From the NCBI RefSeq assembly GCF_047495875.1, contig NC_092497.1:67688992-67752991 (forward strand): a stretch of DNA of 64,000 nucleotides, read 5' to 3'. Positions 50,402 to 62,213 of the stretch are shown here, piece after piece (the stretch's first letter is position 1; each line of letters begins with the position of its first letter). The notes beneath the pieces are model-generated. The model was not told the origin of the DNA. It did no database searches and saw only the letters and a program-made list of their open reading frames with translations. The position numbers and the translations under genes are program-made. The stretch comes from Pithys albifrons albifrons (Eukaryota; Chordata; Aves; Passeriformes; Thamnophilidae).

Positions 50402-50771
50402 AATCTCTTCAGCCTGGAGAAGAGGAGACTGAGGGGAGACCTCACTGCAGATACAACTTCCCTGTGAGGGGAAGAGGATGGGCAGGCACTGATCTTTTCT
50501 GTGTTGACAGGACCCAAGGAAATGGCATGAAGCTGTATCAGGGGAGGTTGGGTATTAGAAAAAGGTTCTTCACCCAGAGAGTGTTTGGGCACTGGAACAA
50601 ACTCCCCAACACAGTGTTCACAACACAAAGCCTGAAAGAGTTCAAGAAGTATTTGGATCGTACTCTCAGACAAATATTGTGACTCTTCAAGATGGTCCTA
50701 TAGAGGGTTAAGAGCTGGACTTGATGATCCTTGTGGATGCCTTTCAGCTTAGTGTCTTCTTTGATTCTGTA
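50402..50771 (+). mobile_element. CR1 LINE 3' fragment
   Basis: About 370 bp of plus-strand CR1. The 72-codon frame at 50464-50682 keeps a readable C-terminal block: LYQGRLGIRKRFFTQRVFGH followed by WNKLPNTVF, then SLKEFKKYLDRTL. This matches the CR1 'RKxFFTxRVxEHWNRLP...SLEIFKxxLDxxL' end. It ends with GGACTTGATGATCC and TTTGATTCTGTA. Same general CR1 group as the 25.7 and 35.4 kb copies. Confidence 0.93.
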
Positions 50772-51931
50772 ATAATAAAGTATCAAAAACAGGAAAAATT
50801 CCTAAACAAATCAGTCACTTAAAAGGACACTAATCACTCAGGTAAAACACACATCTGAATGCTACAAGAATGTATAGGAATATTCATTTTAGAAGAAAAA
50901 AATTATACAGCTTGAACTTAAAGTCATCTGGCTTTTATGCTTACCATACCACTTCTTTGTGGCTTGGTCAAATACTCAATACTAGTTATTCAAGTTCACA
51001 AAAATTTTCAGAAGTATGTTGATGAATAAAGTGTAAATCAGCAATTTAGCAAGTGTGTAAGAATAAAACACTGAAAAATTTAAATGTGATTCTGTACAAA
51101 CTGATCCCACTTAAACTGTAAATAAAAAAAAAAGTTAAAAGTACATCTTTAAGTTAACTAATTTCAGGTTTGATAAAATTAGTAGCTTAGAATAAAGAAC
51201 TCATGATTGCACTGTGTGCATCAATCATTAAAAAACCACACAGAATTACCTAGTGGGTTTTTAGTAGGGTCATCTCTGCTAAGAATTCTGTTGGTTTTCA
51301 ATTTTTGCAAACAACGTAGGTTATTGAATTTGCTGATAATATAAAATTTGTAGAAAAACTGCATCCTTAGCAAGTAGTAAGTCAAGTTTAAATAAATTCT
51401 GACTTTCTCTGTATCTCAGTTGTCAAGCAAAAGCTGAAATTTAATGTTGACAAATGTAAAGCAATAAAATCTGAATATAAAAATAATAGTTATGAACATT
51501 TTATGAATAGGTCTGTACAAAAACAAGAAAACTGTACCCACCCGCAAAAAAAAAAAAAAAGGTGAATGAATATTCCTTTTCATATATTAAAGCAAGATAA
51601 GGAAGCAATTTAAAATCCTTTAGAATTGCAGGTTGCAAATGTGCCATGTTGCACATTCATCTGGCAAGCTCTTGGAATATTCTGTGAACTTTTCATCATA
51701 ACATTAAAAATAATACATTTTTCACACTTAATCATTACAGAATAAAGTAAAACTAGTCTAATTTTATAGGTGAGAGTTTGAAATAAATCTGAAAAATAAA
51801 CATATAAAAATCTCAAGTTTTTTTAAAGGTTAAGGCAATGATTTAGCACATTATACTGATTAATCAAACAGACTAACTTAAGAAATATTATTGGGGAACA
51901 CAGGGAAGTGCTTTGAATAGGACTTTAAACA
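50772..51931. other. AT-rich unassigned DNA
   Basis: No gene. A-run at about 51547-51561. Confidence 0.5.
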
Positions 51932-52320
51932 TGGAAGCACTGAATGGTTTGGATTGGAAATGGCCCTAAATTTCCAACCCCACTTCCAAGGGCAGGGATA
52001 CTTTGCACTAAATCAGGTTTCTCAGAGCCCCATCCAACCTGGACTTGAATGCTTCAGGGATGTGGCATCCACACCTTCTCTGGTTAATCTGTTGCAGTGC
52101 CTCACCACCCCCATAGTGAAGATTTTCTTCTAATCTAAACCTGAATATTTTCAGTTTGAAGTCATTGCCCCTTGTACTATAGTGATTGCTGTCATGTGAG
52201 TATGTCTCTCTCCAGCTTTCTTGTAAACCCCTTCTAGGTACTGGACAGCTACTATAAGGTGTCCCTGAACCTTCTCTTCTCCAGTGGAACAACCCCAATT
52301 CTCAGCCTATTTTCATAAGA
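51932..52320 (-). mobile_element. CR1 LINE 3' fragment
   Basis: About 390 bp of minus-strand CR1, 3' end at the left (TGAATGGTTTGGATTGGAAATGGCCC). Blocks in reverse orientation include CATCCAACCTGGACTTGAATGC, TTCAGGGATGTGGCATCCACA and CCCCTTGTACTATAGTGATTGC, ending at CCCCAATTCTCAGCCT. The block wording differs from the 25.7/35.4 kb group and indicates another CR1 subfamily. Coding capacity is lost. Confidence 0.92.
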
Positions 52321-54978
52321 AAGGTGCACCTTTAAAAAAGGACCATAACATATAAAGGACTGGAAAGCAAAAATCATATTCATGCACAATTCTTCTCCTC
52401 TTTTTGCCCAGAGAATGAGGCTGGGAATATCTAATATATAAACTAATCTCTTGCTTGCTACCTTTCCTATCAGTCAAAGAAGAAACTTTATGGAGATTAC
52501 ATGATCTAGTGCTTTGTTTTCAGTATGTTCTTTCACATTCATGTTAGGCAGGAACAGCAAAAAACTGGAACAGATGTGATATTAGATATTAATACTAATC
52601 ATCAAGAACTATCTTTATGTTGCCTATTAGAAACCTTCAGAATTTCAGGCACTGGACCACACCTTTAAGAGATGCATCTGGGTTTGCCTAGCTAATCACA
52701 TATCCCTGCTTTAGACAATTTGCTTAACCTAGTGGTCTTTTTTGGTTTTTTGAAACATCTATTTTCGGATTTAACCTAATAGTCACAAACAACATGAGAT
52801 TTCACACAATCTGAACACACAATGTATTTAGGTCTTTCCTTATTTTGCTCTCATATTCTTTAAGATTTTTACTAAGTCTGTTGTAATACAGATTGTAGAA
52901 TGCTCTGGCTGTGGCAGGACTCCCATTCTTCTGTACCAGGGAAAAAACACATATATAACAATGCACATGAGAAAACTATTTGCATAATAACGTATGTATT
53001 TCTATCTTTTTCTTTCTAAGACAACAGTACGAAACCAACATGATTATGCATCTGAAGGTGTTTGTTACTACATGCAGATGAAGTCAATGGTACCTCACTT
53101 ACATATATGTGCACAACTGCTCTTACACATACAATTTCAGTAATGTTTCTGTGTTAAACTTATCTATTTTCTTCATTTATTCTTTTTAACCATGTTTCTC
53201 TGGAAACTGTCAACAGGGACTTCATTTCAACTTTCCTTTTCCCATTTAAATTGTGGCATTTTGGAATCAAGATAAAGAATTAGTTATTGTGAAATATGTC
53301 ATGCTAACACAAAGCCACTGCACACTTGAGACCACTGGCTCTAACCCTCATCAGTCTTCTATTCTATTCTGGTTCACTTACATTTTTACTGTAATAGCTT
53401 TATAAGAAATGTTTACTTCTACACAACAAGCTGCTGAAGGTCTACAGTGAACATAATTTTGTATTCTACACTAGCAAAACAGAAAGAAAACTGCTTCCTG
53501 ACAGTGCAAATACATTTGCTTGCTTTTTAGTTTTCTTTTTTTAACTTATTTTACTCATTTCCATTCTACTAGCAAATAGGTTCCTGATATTTTTTCTAAA
53601 TGAATAAAGGGGGAAAAATTCATATGAAAAAAAGCCATGACCATAATTTGTAACAAGTTTACACTTATTTCTTCATTTCAGAAAACCAACACATTCTAAG
53701 TGAAGGTAACGAGGCATTCAGTTTGTTACTTGTGATGGGATTACTTTGGATGAAAGGAGTAACATATCATCAAGAACTCTAACACTGCAACTCTTTTATT
53801 CTCAGCACTTTGACCAGGAATCAATACTGTAGTTCAGGGTCATTGAGTCAAAAGTGATCTCAGATGTCATTTTCAACTGAAGATAAATGCATTTAAGATC
53901 ATTATCTTTTGGCTCCTATTTTAGAAGTTAATCCCCTCTCCTGAATACTCTTAAAAGCAAGCCAAAACACTGGGGAGAAAAAACGAAAAAAACTGAACAA
54001 AACCCTTTTTTTCCAGTTGAATTTGTGTTACTTCCTGTCCACAATGAATAAATTAAAAAAAAAAAAACAACAAAAAACGCTACATAATCCAACAAACCAA
54101 ACCCTACCACCACTTTCTTCTTTTGCAAACAGGTGATTTGTATCAGCAACACTATGCATTGTATTACTTCATCTTTACCTTTTCTGTTTGACTGCATGAG
54201 CATCTATGAATACAAGTAAGCCATAAAAGAGACTTGCATACAAAATCCAGCCATTATTTAGGAGACATGCTTGCCATTTAAAACCATGTATTTGGAGGAT
54301 GACATAACAGAACATCACTTATTTGAGACTGGAAAATTTTTTGAACTTGAGAAAGTTTTCAAACTGACAAATGTTTGTTATAAATGAAACTTTTGCTTAA
54401 GCCATTTGATATCTGATTGAAGTTCAGCTACTGCCAGCAAAAAATGAATGAATACCTTACAATTTTCTGATCTTGACCTATTTAAAAATCACTGAATTGA
54501 AGACATTGTAGTACCAGAAGGTTACATCATTGCCAGTTACTAATGTAATGGGTATCAGAAATGCTTCACCAACTCAAAAGCCTTGGAACATAACAATATG
54601 CCAGGCATAAAAGAGTGTGATATCTCCATACTCAAAGATGAGGTTTATTTTGAAGAAAAATTTCCATGTCATCTAATCAAAAGAAATAAACTGTTTCCTT
54701 GCTTTACCATTTGCACTTCAAAGATGCAAACTTCTATGTTGCCAGGGAAAAGAAAAAAAAGAAATATAGACTCCTCTTTCAATGTCTCAGCACAGCTTGG
54801 CTAAATTACTTAAATAATATTAGTTTTCATAATTTATAATTTAAACCATATGTCAAGCTCAATAGAAAGAAAAATTCCATTTTAATCACGTTTTCCAGTT
54901 CTTATGTATTTTTCAAAAGTTATCTTTCCAAAACAGCATTGGACCATCCACTTAAACTGATGTCCTGTATAAAAATTA
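52321..54978. other. AT-rich unassigned DNA
   Basis: No gene. A/C-rich low-complexity tract near 54055-54078. Confidence 0.5.
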
Positions 54979-54984
54979 CATATA

Positions 54985-55525
54985 TACACATACACATACA
55001 TGGCTAGGCTTTGCAAACAAAGGTTTGGAAGGGCACTACCCACACTTGCTGCAAATGTACTGAAGGCTAAAAAGGGCGATGCAGGATAGGCAAATCTGGT
55101 CACAAAATGCACAGCAGAAAGTCTCCTCAGGCAATATTGGCAAGGAATGATTCTTTAGGCCACCTTTCCTAGGCCCCTCTCGATGTGGAGCAAGCAACGC
55201 TCTCCTTAAAAAAGGTTGCTTGGTCATTCAGGATGCTGCCGAACCCGACTGTCATCTCCAGGGTCAGTCTCAAGTGACCAGTGTGCTGAACCGCCTGCAT
55301 GCAGGGCTGGGGCTGTGGCTTCCAGTACTTCTTATCACCTGCTGTTTCAATCCTCACCTGTCGCTACAGAGCTTTACAATGTGGGTGAACCCTTTGAGCC
55401 TGGGCAATGGATTTTCTAGTTGAGGCACAGAGTGTGTAGATCTGGCCCTACCCTTTAATCCTAAGGTTCATCTGCCAGGGCCTAGCAAGCTTGGACGGTG
55501 ACAGTGAATACCTCAGAACATAGGT
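54985..55525 (-). mobile_element. SINE/RTE mosaic locus (copy D), minus-strand part
   Basis: Both ends match copies A-C. At 54999-55043 is the antisense 3' end (CATGGCTAGGCTTTGCAAACAAAGG, then CACTACCCAC). At 55381-55525 is the antisense body (GTGGGTG, then TTGAGGCACAGAGTG, CCTTTAATCCTAAGGTTCATCTGCC and GCTTGGACGGTGACAGTGAA). Between them, 55044-55380 is 337 bases absent from the other copies, joined exactly at the centre of the family's CCCAC/GTGGG palindrome. The 5S head is missing. A weak CATATA repeat at 54979-54984 and 55803-55808 might bound the whole mosaic. Confidence 0.7.
55044..55380 (-). mobile_element. 337-bp extra segment, possible RTE ORF end
   Basis: On the minus strand, the frame at 55227-55036 ends with TFCCAFCDQICLSCIALFSL followed by QYICSKCG. 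The spacing CxxC, then xxxCxSxIxLFS, then C, resembles the zinc-finger-like C-terminus common in RTE-clade LINE proteins (C..C.R.C.SRIGL.SH...C), with several key positions changed. Upstream in another minus-strand frame (55357-55169) is an uninterrupted stretch of 62 codons with balanced amino-acid use but no motif I know. The alternative is an unrelated insertion such as an LTR; no clear target-site duplication is visible. Confidence 0.4.
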
Positions 55526-55800
55526 TTAGTTAGAGTATTCATCTCTCAAATGGATAGCCTTACAGGGCTAAGTGAGGTCCATCTGCCTAAGTTTGGAGTT
55601 GGAGTTGTCCTTCTCCTAGGATGGTTGCTGGGGGGCTAGCGAGCCCATCCTGCCTGTGGACACACTTTGTCTGACCCTCAGTTGAGACCTATCTGGCATG
55701 GGAAACCCTACTGTAGGCACATACTGCCACCTGCATAGCTCTCAACCGCATGAGGGCACGCAAGCTTCTCCCTCTCAACAATAGGGTGTCTGCAGAGAAG
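55526..55800 (+). mobile_element. RTE-like LINE 3'-UTR fragment
   Basis: Plus-strand landmarks: TTTGGAGTTGGAGTTGTCC, GGGGGGCTAGCGAGCCCATCC, then GTCTGACCCTCAGTTG. These are followed by ACCTATCTGGCATGGGAAACC and the CACCTGCATAGCTCTC and GGGCACGCAAGCTTC blocks. The order 'CTGTCCGGCATGGGTGACCCTACC ... CATAGCTCTC ... GCACGCAAGCC' is, as I remember it, typical of RTE-clade LINE 3' ends in several animals. It is not a CR1 pattern. Immediately left is the oppositely oriented SINE/RTE mosaic, an arrangement a 5'-inverted insertion could give. The family call depends on memory. Confidence 0.5.
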
Positions 55801-56949
55801 TGCATATAAGTTAATTGAATCCTAAACTACGGGCCAAGGTAACTACTTACTATAAACTAATTTGTAAGACTTTAGTACTTCTAATAGGTGAGTGACCTTT
55901 TAAAGTTCAGCAAAACTCTTCTCTCTAAACAAAGCACGTTGACAGCACAAGTTAAAAAATTGGTAATTTCCATGCAAATTTAAAAAATCCAAAGAGATAG
56001 ATAAAATAAAGCAAAACAACAAAAAGAAAGGTAATTATCACTTTATTCAGAAAAAGTGCAGGTACAGTCTTTGTCTTTTAAGGTGCTGTTCTGCGTTACG
56101 TTTAACTTCGTTCAAGGGAAGTGGAATTTTTCCTCTAGAATTTACTTGGAACCAGAACTTTGGTGCTTTATTACGAAGGTGTCAAGTAATTTGTAGGTTT
56201 TTCATAGTTACAAGAATCTGGAACACAAAAGCATGAAAAGTTTTTTTCAAAGTCTTACTATGAAAGTGACATGTTTCTAGAGTAGTCAATTTCACTTCTA
56301 TGTGTTTACAATATGCTTTGGTGTCCCATGGGAATGTCTAGCAGCTTATTAAGAGAATCTGCATCCTAAACTGAATTGCAAGCCAATTGAATTGAGGTTG
56401 GTTTTCATGACACTGGTTCATGACCACATGACAAGAATTCACTCGAAGAATAAATCATTCCATTAAAATAGGTGGCATTTAATGTCACATCTATTTTAAC
56501 AGAAAAAAAGGAATTAAAAAAAAATCAATGATTTTCGGTCTCCAGAATGATCATTCCAGCATGTTCCAAGAATCTAATTATAACACAAACCCACTGAAGG
56601 CTTTTCATCAGTGGGACCTGGGGCTTGGAACTCATTTCTGCTAAGTACAAAGCCCAAGGGTTCCTTGGATCATGTTGATTTTATAGTCTCTATATTCGAC
56701 AAGCAGACAGTGTGTTTCATGAGGCAGATCCAGGAACTCAAAAAACTGACCTGTCCTTGCCTATCAAGCCACCAGAAAAAAAATTCACTTTTCTCAAGTA
56801 AGGGAGAGACTCTTAGTAAGACAGCTACTTATCACTGAAATTAAGTTTGTAGCAGGGAATGTTATTCTATTTAAACATTGTTAGAGGTTTCTAGTAACAA
56901 CTTTCAAAAATAAGGTTATACCCAAAAATTAAGAAGATGGGATAGTATA
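55801..56949. other. AT-rich unassigned DNA
   Basis: No gene or repeat family recognised. The short frame at 56611-56838 has no signature. Confidence 0.5.
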
Positions 56950-57090
56950 TCCAGTGGTGAAATCCTCATCCCTGGAAGTGGTCAAAAAATGTGGACGCAG
57001 CACTTGAAGACATGAGTTAATTGTGAACATGGCAGTTGATGTTCAGACATGACAATCTTTCTAACCTTAAAGATTGTTAATGTGGGATAC
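56950..57090 (+). mobile_element. old CR1-like 3' fragment
   Basis: A diverged plus-strand fragment: CATCCCTGGAAGTGGTCAAAAAA, TGTGGACGCAGCACTTGAAGACATG, then GTGAACATGGCAGTTGATG and a CTTTCTAACCTTAAAGATT end. It follows the order of an old CR1-type 3' end, in which an ACATGGT-TTAGTGGTGAACATGG block precedes the CCAACCTTAATGATT end. Confidence 0.65.
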
Positions 57091-58346
57091 TTTCCATCCT
57101 ACAGCATTTCAGGCCAATACAGAACTCCATGTAATTTTCTAAATTTCTATAAGACTATGTATGTACAGTAAACTTTTGCTTAACTAACTACACAAAACAG
57201 AAAAATCTTCCTTCTTGAGAAACGTAGTCAACTAAGTAAGTCTGTGTTAGTGAGCCAGGCAATGGAGTTTGTAGTAATGAGATGCTGATGGAAAATGAAA
57301 CAGTCTGCCACTTACAATATAACTACAACCATACTGTCATCTTCAGGATGTATAAGAAATGACTGCTCTTATTTTAAAAACATGTTGATTGGCTATTTCT
57401 TCAGTAGATAGTAGATTTTGCTGTTTCTGTTTACAGACTTGACAATGCATAAAGCATATACTCTGGTGAAAAGGAAAAAAACAGATTTATATGACTACTT
57501 ACATTTTCTAGCTTGTGATGAACTTGTATAAAAGAAACATATGAAAAAGTACTCTTGCTAGCCATATATTAACAATGCCGGCTAGTCCCAGCTGCCCTAT
57601 GGTTGACATGGGTGCTACTAACGTGTAATACTCATTTTCATGTACAATTGTAGCTCAGAACTTGCGTATTGCTGGCTCTTCTTATATCTCATCTGTGTTT
57701 GCCACTGAAACTATTTGACTGATATAACACAATACAACACACTGCTGTATTTAATAATGATCTGCGCATTTCTAATGCACACATGTTTTAATCACCAGTT
57801 TCTGAAAGCTTTCCAGTCATTACATAGCGGCAGGTGAAAGAGGAGCATACTATCTGTCAGTCTTTCCTCAGAAACATATAAAAATCATATTATTGCCTTT
57901 TTCAAACAAAAAGTAACAGCTGACCAACATGAAAATATATTTTAAAACATATATTAAATGAGCAATTTTTACTTAATATAAACTTACTAGAAGCACTTGA
58001 ATAGTTTCAGATTGAAATATGCATCACTGGAACTATGGAGATTTTCTTTGCATTTTCACTAACACTAATGATGTTTGCTTTCAAACACCATTATGAAAGC
58101 AAATAGTGCAGACAATTATATCTCACTTTACGCGTGTTACTCTAAAGTTGAATTAACCTTCCAATTTGATATTTTGGGAAAATTCCTCTTTCATCATGAA
58201 TTTACACACTGTGTATTACCATAATGTTCTTTTCATTACAGTTTTGAGAACAAGATTTGCTGGTAGCTACATGGATATACAAACAATATTAATTGGTATT
58301 TTTATGATCAATCTAGAGTTTAATATACACATCTGTCACAACTAGG

Positions 58347-58397
58347 CTTTTGTGGGTTTTGTGGGTTTGGTTTTGTTCAGGGATTTGGTTTTTTTTA
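58347..58397 (+). repeat. T/G-rich low-complexity tract
   Basis: TTTTGTGGGTTTTGTGGGTTTGG-like sequence with T-runs. Same compositional class as 17.4 and 28.6 kb. Confidence 0.7.
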
Positions 58398-58565
58398 CTG
58401 TAAGAAGGAAGAGACACCTATACAATTGTTTAAAGACTTTGCTTTGAGATTTCACCAGTTCTCATTCCTACAGGACTTCACTAGATAAAAAACAAATTAT
58501 GCGTATATGTCATCTTTTTTTCTTTTGGGGTATTGCAACCAGATTATGTTTTACAAGTAAAATTT

Positions 58566-58604
58566 AAAAAACAAACAAACAAACAAAAAAACCAAACCAA
58601 ACCC
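58566..58604. repeat. (CAAA)n-type simple repeat
   Basis: AAACAAACAAACAAAC units grade into CCAAACCAAACCC. It is the complement-type partner of the T/G tracts. Confidence 0.8.
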
Positions 58605-60840
58605 AGGAATTTCTGTGTAAGGATGTTGAGAGGAAAAGTTACCCTCATTTCCCATATGAAGTTGTTTAAACATACACTTTTAATTTTTTAAGTAGTTCAT
58701 TCTTCTTACTGTTCAAGAGAAGAAATATCTGAGCTTCCACCTCATTGCCAACTTTGATTGAAGGCTAGATACACAAGCTGAACTAGATGGCCTTTACAAA
58801 TTCTTATTAAGATGTTCTTCCATTTACCTGTCTAGTTACAGATAGCTTTAGTTAAATGATCATCATATTTCAAAATTTAGAGCAAGATTCATTTTTTTAC
58901 CCAACAGAAAGTATTGGATAAGTAGATAAACATGATATTGCTGTATCCTTAAAGGCTCATTCCACAATTCAAAATTAATACAATAGTAGAGTCGGTCACT
59001 AGATGTTCTTACATATTTACTAACACACCCTCTCCCTGCCCTTCTCTCCCCCATAGAAAAACTGCAACAAACCAACAAGAAGCAGTGAATTGCATTGAAA
59101 AAAAAGAGAAACAGAAATCAAGCTGCAATCAGTAACACAATATTACCTGCTCAAAGAAACTTGGTTGAAATAACCTCAGATCATTGTCAACACTATTTTT
59201 AGCCATTCTCACACAACAATCCCTTGGAAATTACCCTATCTCATGTGTGAGAACAGATTTTTAGAACTACATTTTCAGTTAATAGGGAGACCTAGCTGTT
59301 GAAAATTAAGAGGAAAACTTACTACCACAGAAAAGTTCCTGCAAACATCCTTCTGCAAGGTAGCTTTCCCATCTTAGTTCCCTTCTAACACTGCTAAAAA
59401 CGTAACTTAGTAACAAAACAAAAAATGGCATTACACTGTTTACTCTATTCTTGTTATTTTTCTCCTTGAGTACAGAGCAAGAAAATACAATCTACTTCCT
59501 CTGAAATTTACAATGTGGCCTTGTTTTCAATCATAAGACATAACCATAATTATTATTAACATAATGATTACCCATCCTCTTTATTATCCCCCAAGGTCCA
59601 TCTGGCTTACAACTTTTATATTATTCACACATAAATGACAACAAAAGATACCGTACTAATTTTAGAAACAAAGAGTGTGATTATGTTATGAAAACCTGAA
59701 CTTGGCATAGTTTATTTTTTTGTTGTTGTTTCCCCAAATTAGTAAAATATAGGCAAACACTGAAATACCTTAAACAGATGTTACAGTCTGCATAAACTGA
59801 GATACTAAGTTACAAAGATTAGGGCCATATACATTAATAAAATTAAATGAAACAATACAGATCAAGTTCTCTTTGGATCCTTTTTACTGCTCATGAAATT
59901 GCTCTGTTCTTTTTGATTATCAGGATAAATTTTGAAAACCACTTCACCTACTGTTTATGGAAAATGTTTCTGACTCACAAACAGGATTTATACTCTTGCC
60001 TTCCTAATGCCTTGATAGATAAGTAACAGGCAGAGACCTCCATCTTTAAGAGCAGTCTCAAGCATGCTAGTTGCAATACCCTTCACCAGGCAGAATACTT
60101 AGAATTTCTTTTTCAACAATCATTTAATAACCAACTGACTTCAGTAAATGCAGATTTATTTATCTCAAACTTTTTGTCCAAACCAAATGTCATCAAAAGT
60201 TATATGCAAGTAGTGGTATCACCATAGGATTTATCCTATTAGCTTTGTTTATACGCCAAGATCAATAGCACTGACCTCAGAAGAAAATATAATCTTTATT
60301 GGTTGCATAATGGTCAAATGTCAATAATACAAAAACAGAAAACACACCTCACTGTGGTATAATTATATTACACAGATTCCCAGGTCCATCTTTTCTTTCC
60401 AAGAAACAGAAAAAGGTGACCTACGAAATCAGCAAATTGAAAAAAAAAAAAAAGGCAGTGTGGCATTACACAGTTCATCACATTTCTCTCAGAGGTACCA
60501 GCTTAGTGTCAGAGTAGGAAAGCACAAAAGTTAATTCTGTGGATAGACTGCAATTAGTAGCAGAAACTTTTGGACTGCCATCAACCTGTATGTCACTGAC
60601 AAAAAGGGTAAAAAATTACAACAAAACAAGGAAACAAAAACAACATATAAGTGTTGTTTCAGAATATGAAGACAAGGATGATGTCACTTCCAACACACAG
60701 AGATTCATACATGCATGATAGGATTTATAGGATGTCTCCAAAATATAATTAATCTAATTATGCTGATAGCTAGGCACAAGTGTTGATTAAGGGAGCTCTC
60801 TGTGTTAGCATCTGATACAATTAGCATAACATGAAAAAAT

Positions 60841-60863
60841 CCTTGCCTTTTGGAAAGGCAAGG
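60841..60863. repeat. perfect hairpin, 10-bp stem, 3-nt loop
   Basis: CCTTGCCTTT at 60841-60850 pairs exactly with AAAGGCAAGG at 60854-60863 around TGG. The stem is half G-C. It is not followed by a T-run and is too short for a miRNA precursor. Confidence 0.85.
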
Positions 60864-62159
60864 AAGAAAGGCAAAAATTCTAGATATTACATCTGAATAC
60901 AGACATGTAAAATTCATAATCCTGAATGCAGATGAAGGCATTCTGGATGTTCTTTGTTTTCTGAAATACCTGTATGGGACTGGATATGGTGCACAAGAAC
61001 ATAGTCAAAGGCTGAGCAGATATCACAGGGCACCTAAAACACATGAGCCACTATGCTTAGGTAACTAAATCTCATTTCCAGCGCTTAAAGAAAGCATCAT
61101 ATGACTGGACATTGCATCAGAGACATAAATAGCAGGAGTATTGCTGAGGATTTCTTCCACTCCTGTTACTTATCTATTTTCTACCCTCACTTTCAATTCC
61201 CTCCTCCTCCTGTATTTTCTAACAATTTCCTTTCTTAAATATACAATGAAACATGAATTGTCTTTTTTTTTAAAAAAAAAACCCAAACCTTATTTAAGTA
61301 ATGAAGAAATGCTCATTCAGTTCCCAAGCCAACCAAGACCTGTCAGACCACTGGAGGAGGTAAAAAAGATGTAAGCCCACAACTGCACTTCTGTGTTTCC
61401 CAAAGACACTAACATATCTAACTCATCCCAAAATTCATAAATGTCCTCTTTAATAACTCACAACTCTAGCAGAACTCTATCAGTTACTTCTTCATCTCTC
61501 ACCTTGATTAGGAAACCTGATATTTACATAAGCTGGAGTGCTCCCTTTCCCATTTTTATCAGTTCTAGTAAAAACAAAGTAAGTAGGTTACAAACATCAG
61601 GCTACTTAAAAACAAATTCTTTCCGAATATATATATAGCGAAAGAGTCACTATACTTAGTATCAGTGAGACAAAATTGAAATCCAAATTATGAGCAAATT
61701 TAATAATAATCAGACATTTTAAGCATGTTCCAGCCTCCTGGAAGGAAAGGGTAGGGAAAAGGGGAAGATGGGAAGAGTAGAAAAGAGTGACCTCTATGCT
61801 GAGAAGAAAAAAAAATTATTCTGAACAAAAAATACATTTGGATACTTTCCAATTTATGATCTTATATAGAATGTGATACTGAAAACATCCAAAGACTTCA
61901 TTTCCACACCTATAGAAACCTCTGCAAACCTACAGTTGATGAGGAAAAATGTGCTGCAACACAATTATTACTGTTGTGACAAATAAAAACATCACTTTTC
62001 TTTATAATCATAGAAAAAAAAATCACCAACAACAGAAAAAATTATAAGGAGCTCTCAAAGGAAAGAGAATTTTAAATAGGAGAAATTGTGCATTCTGATT
62101 AGGTCAAGAGAGCAGCACAATCTATGTGGAAGCTTCTCAGGAAATTATTCAGAAGTAAA

Positions 62160-62213
62160 CAAAAAAATGACAATAAAGAAAAACCCAAACCAAACCAAAC
62201 TAAAAAAATCCAC
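62160..62213. repeat. A/C-rich low-complexity tract
   Basis: A-runs broken by CCC, CC and C (AAACCCAAACCAAACC type). Confidence 0.7.

Noticed and set aside
58720..58810. possible CR1 3' end (AAGCTGAACTAGATGGCCTT)
   Set aside because: Only one short block resembles a CR1 terminus, and the end octamers are not present; support was too thin to list.
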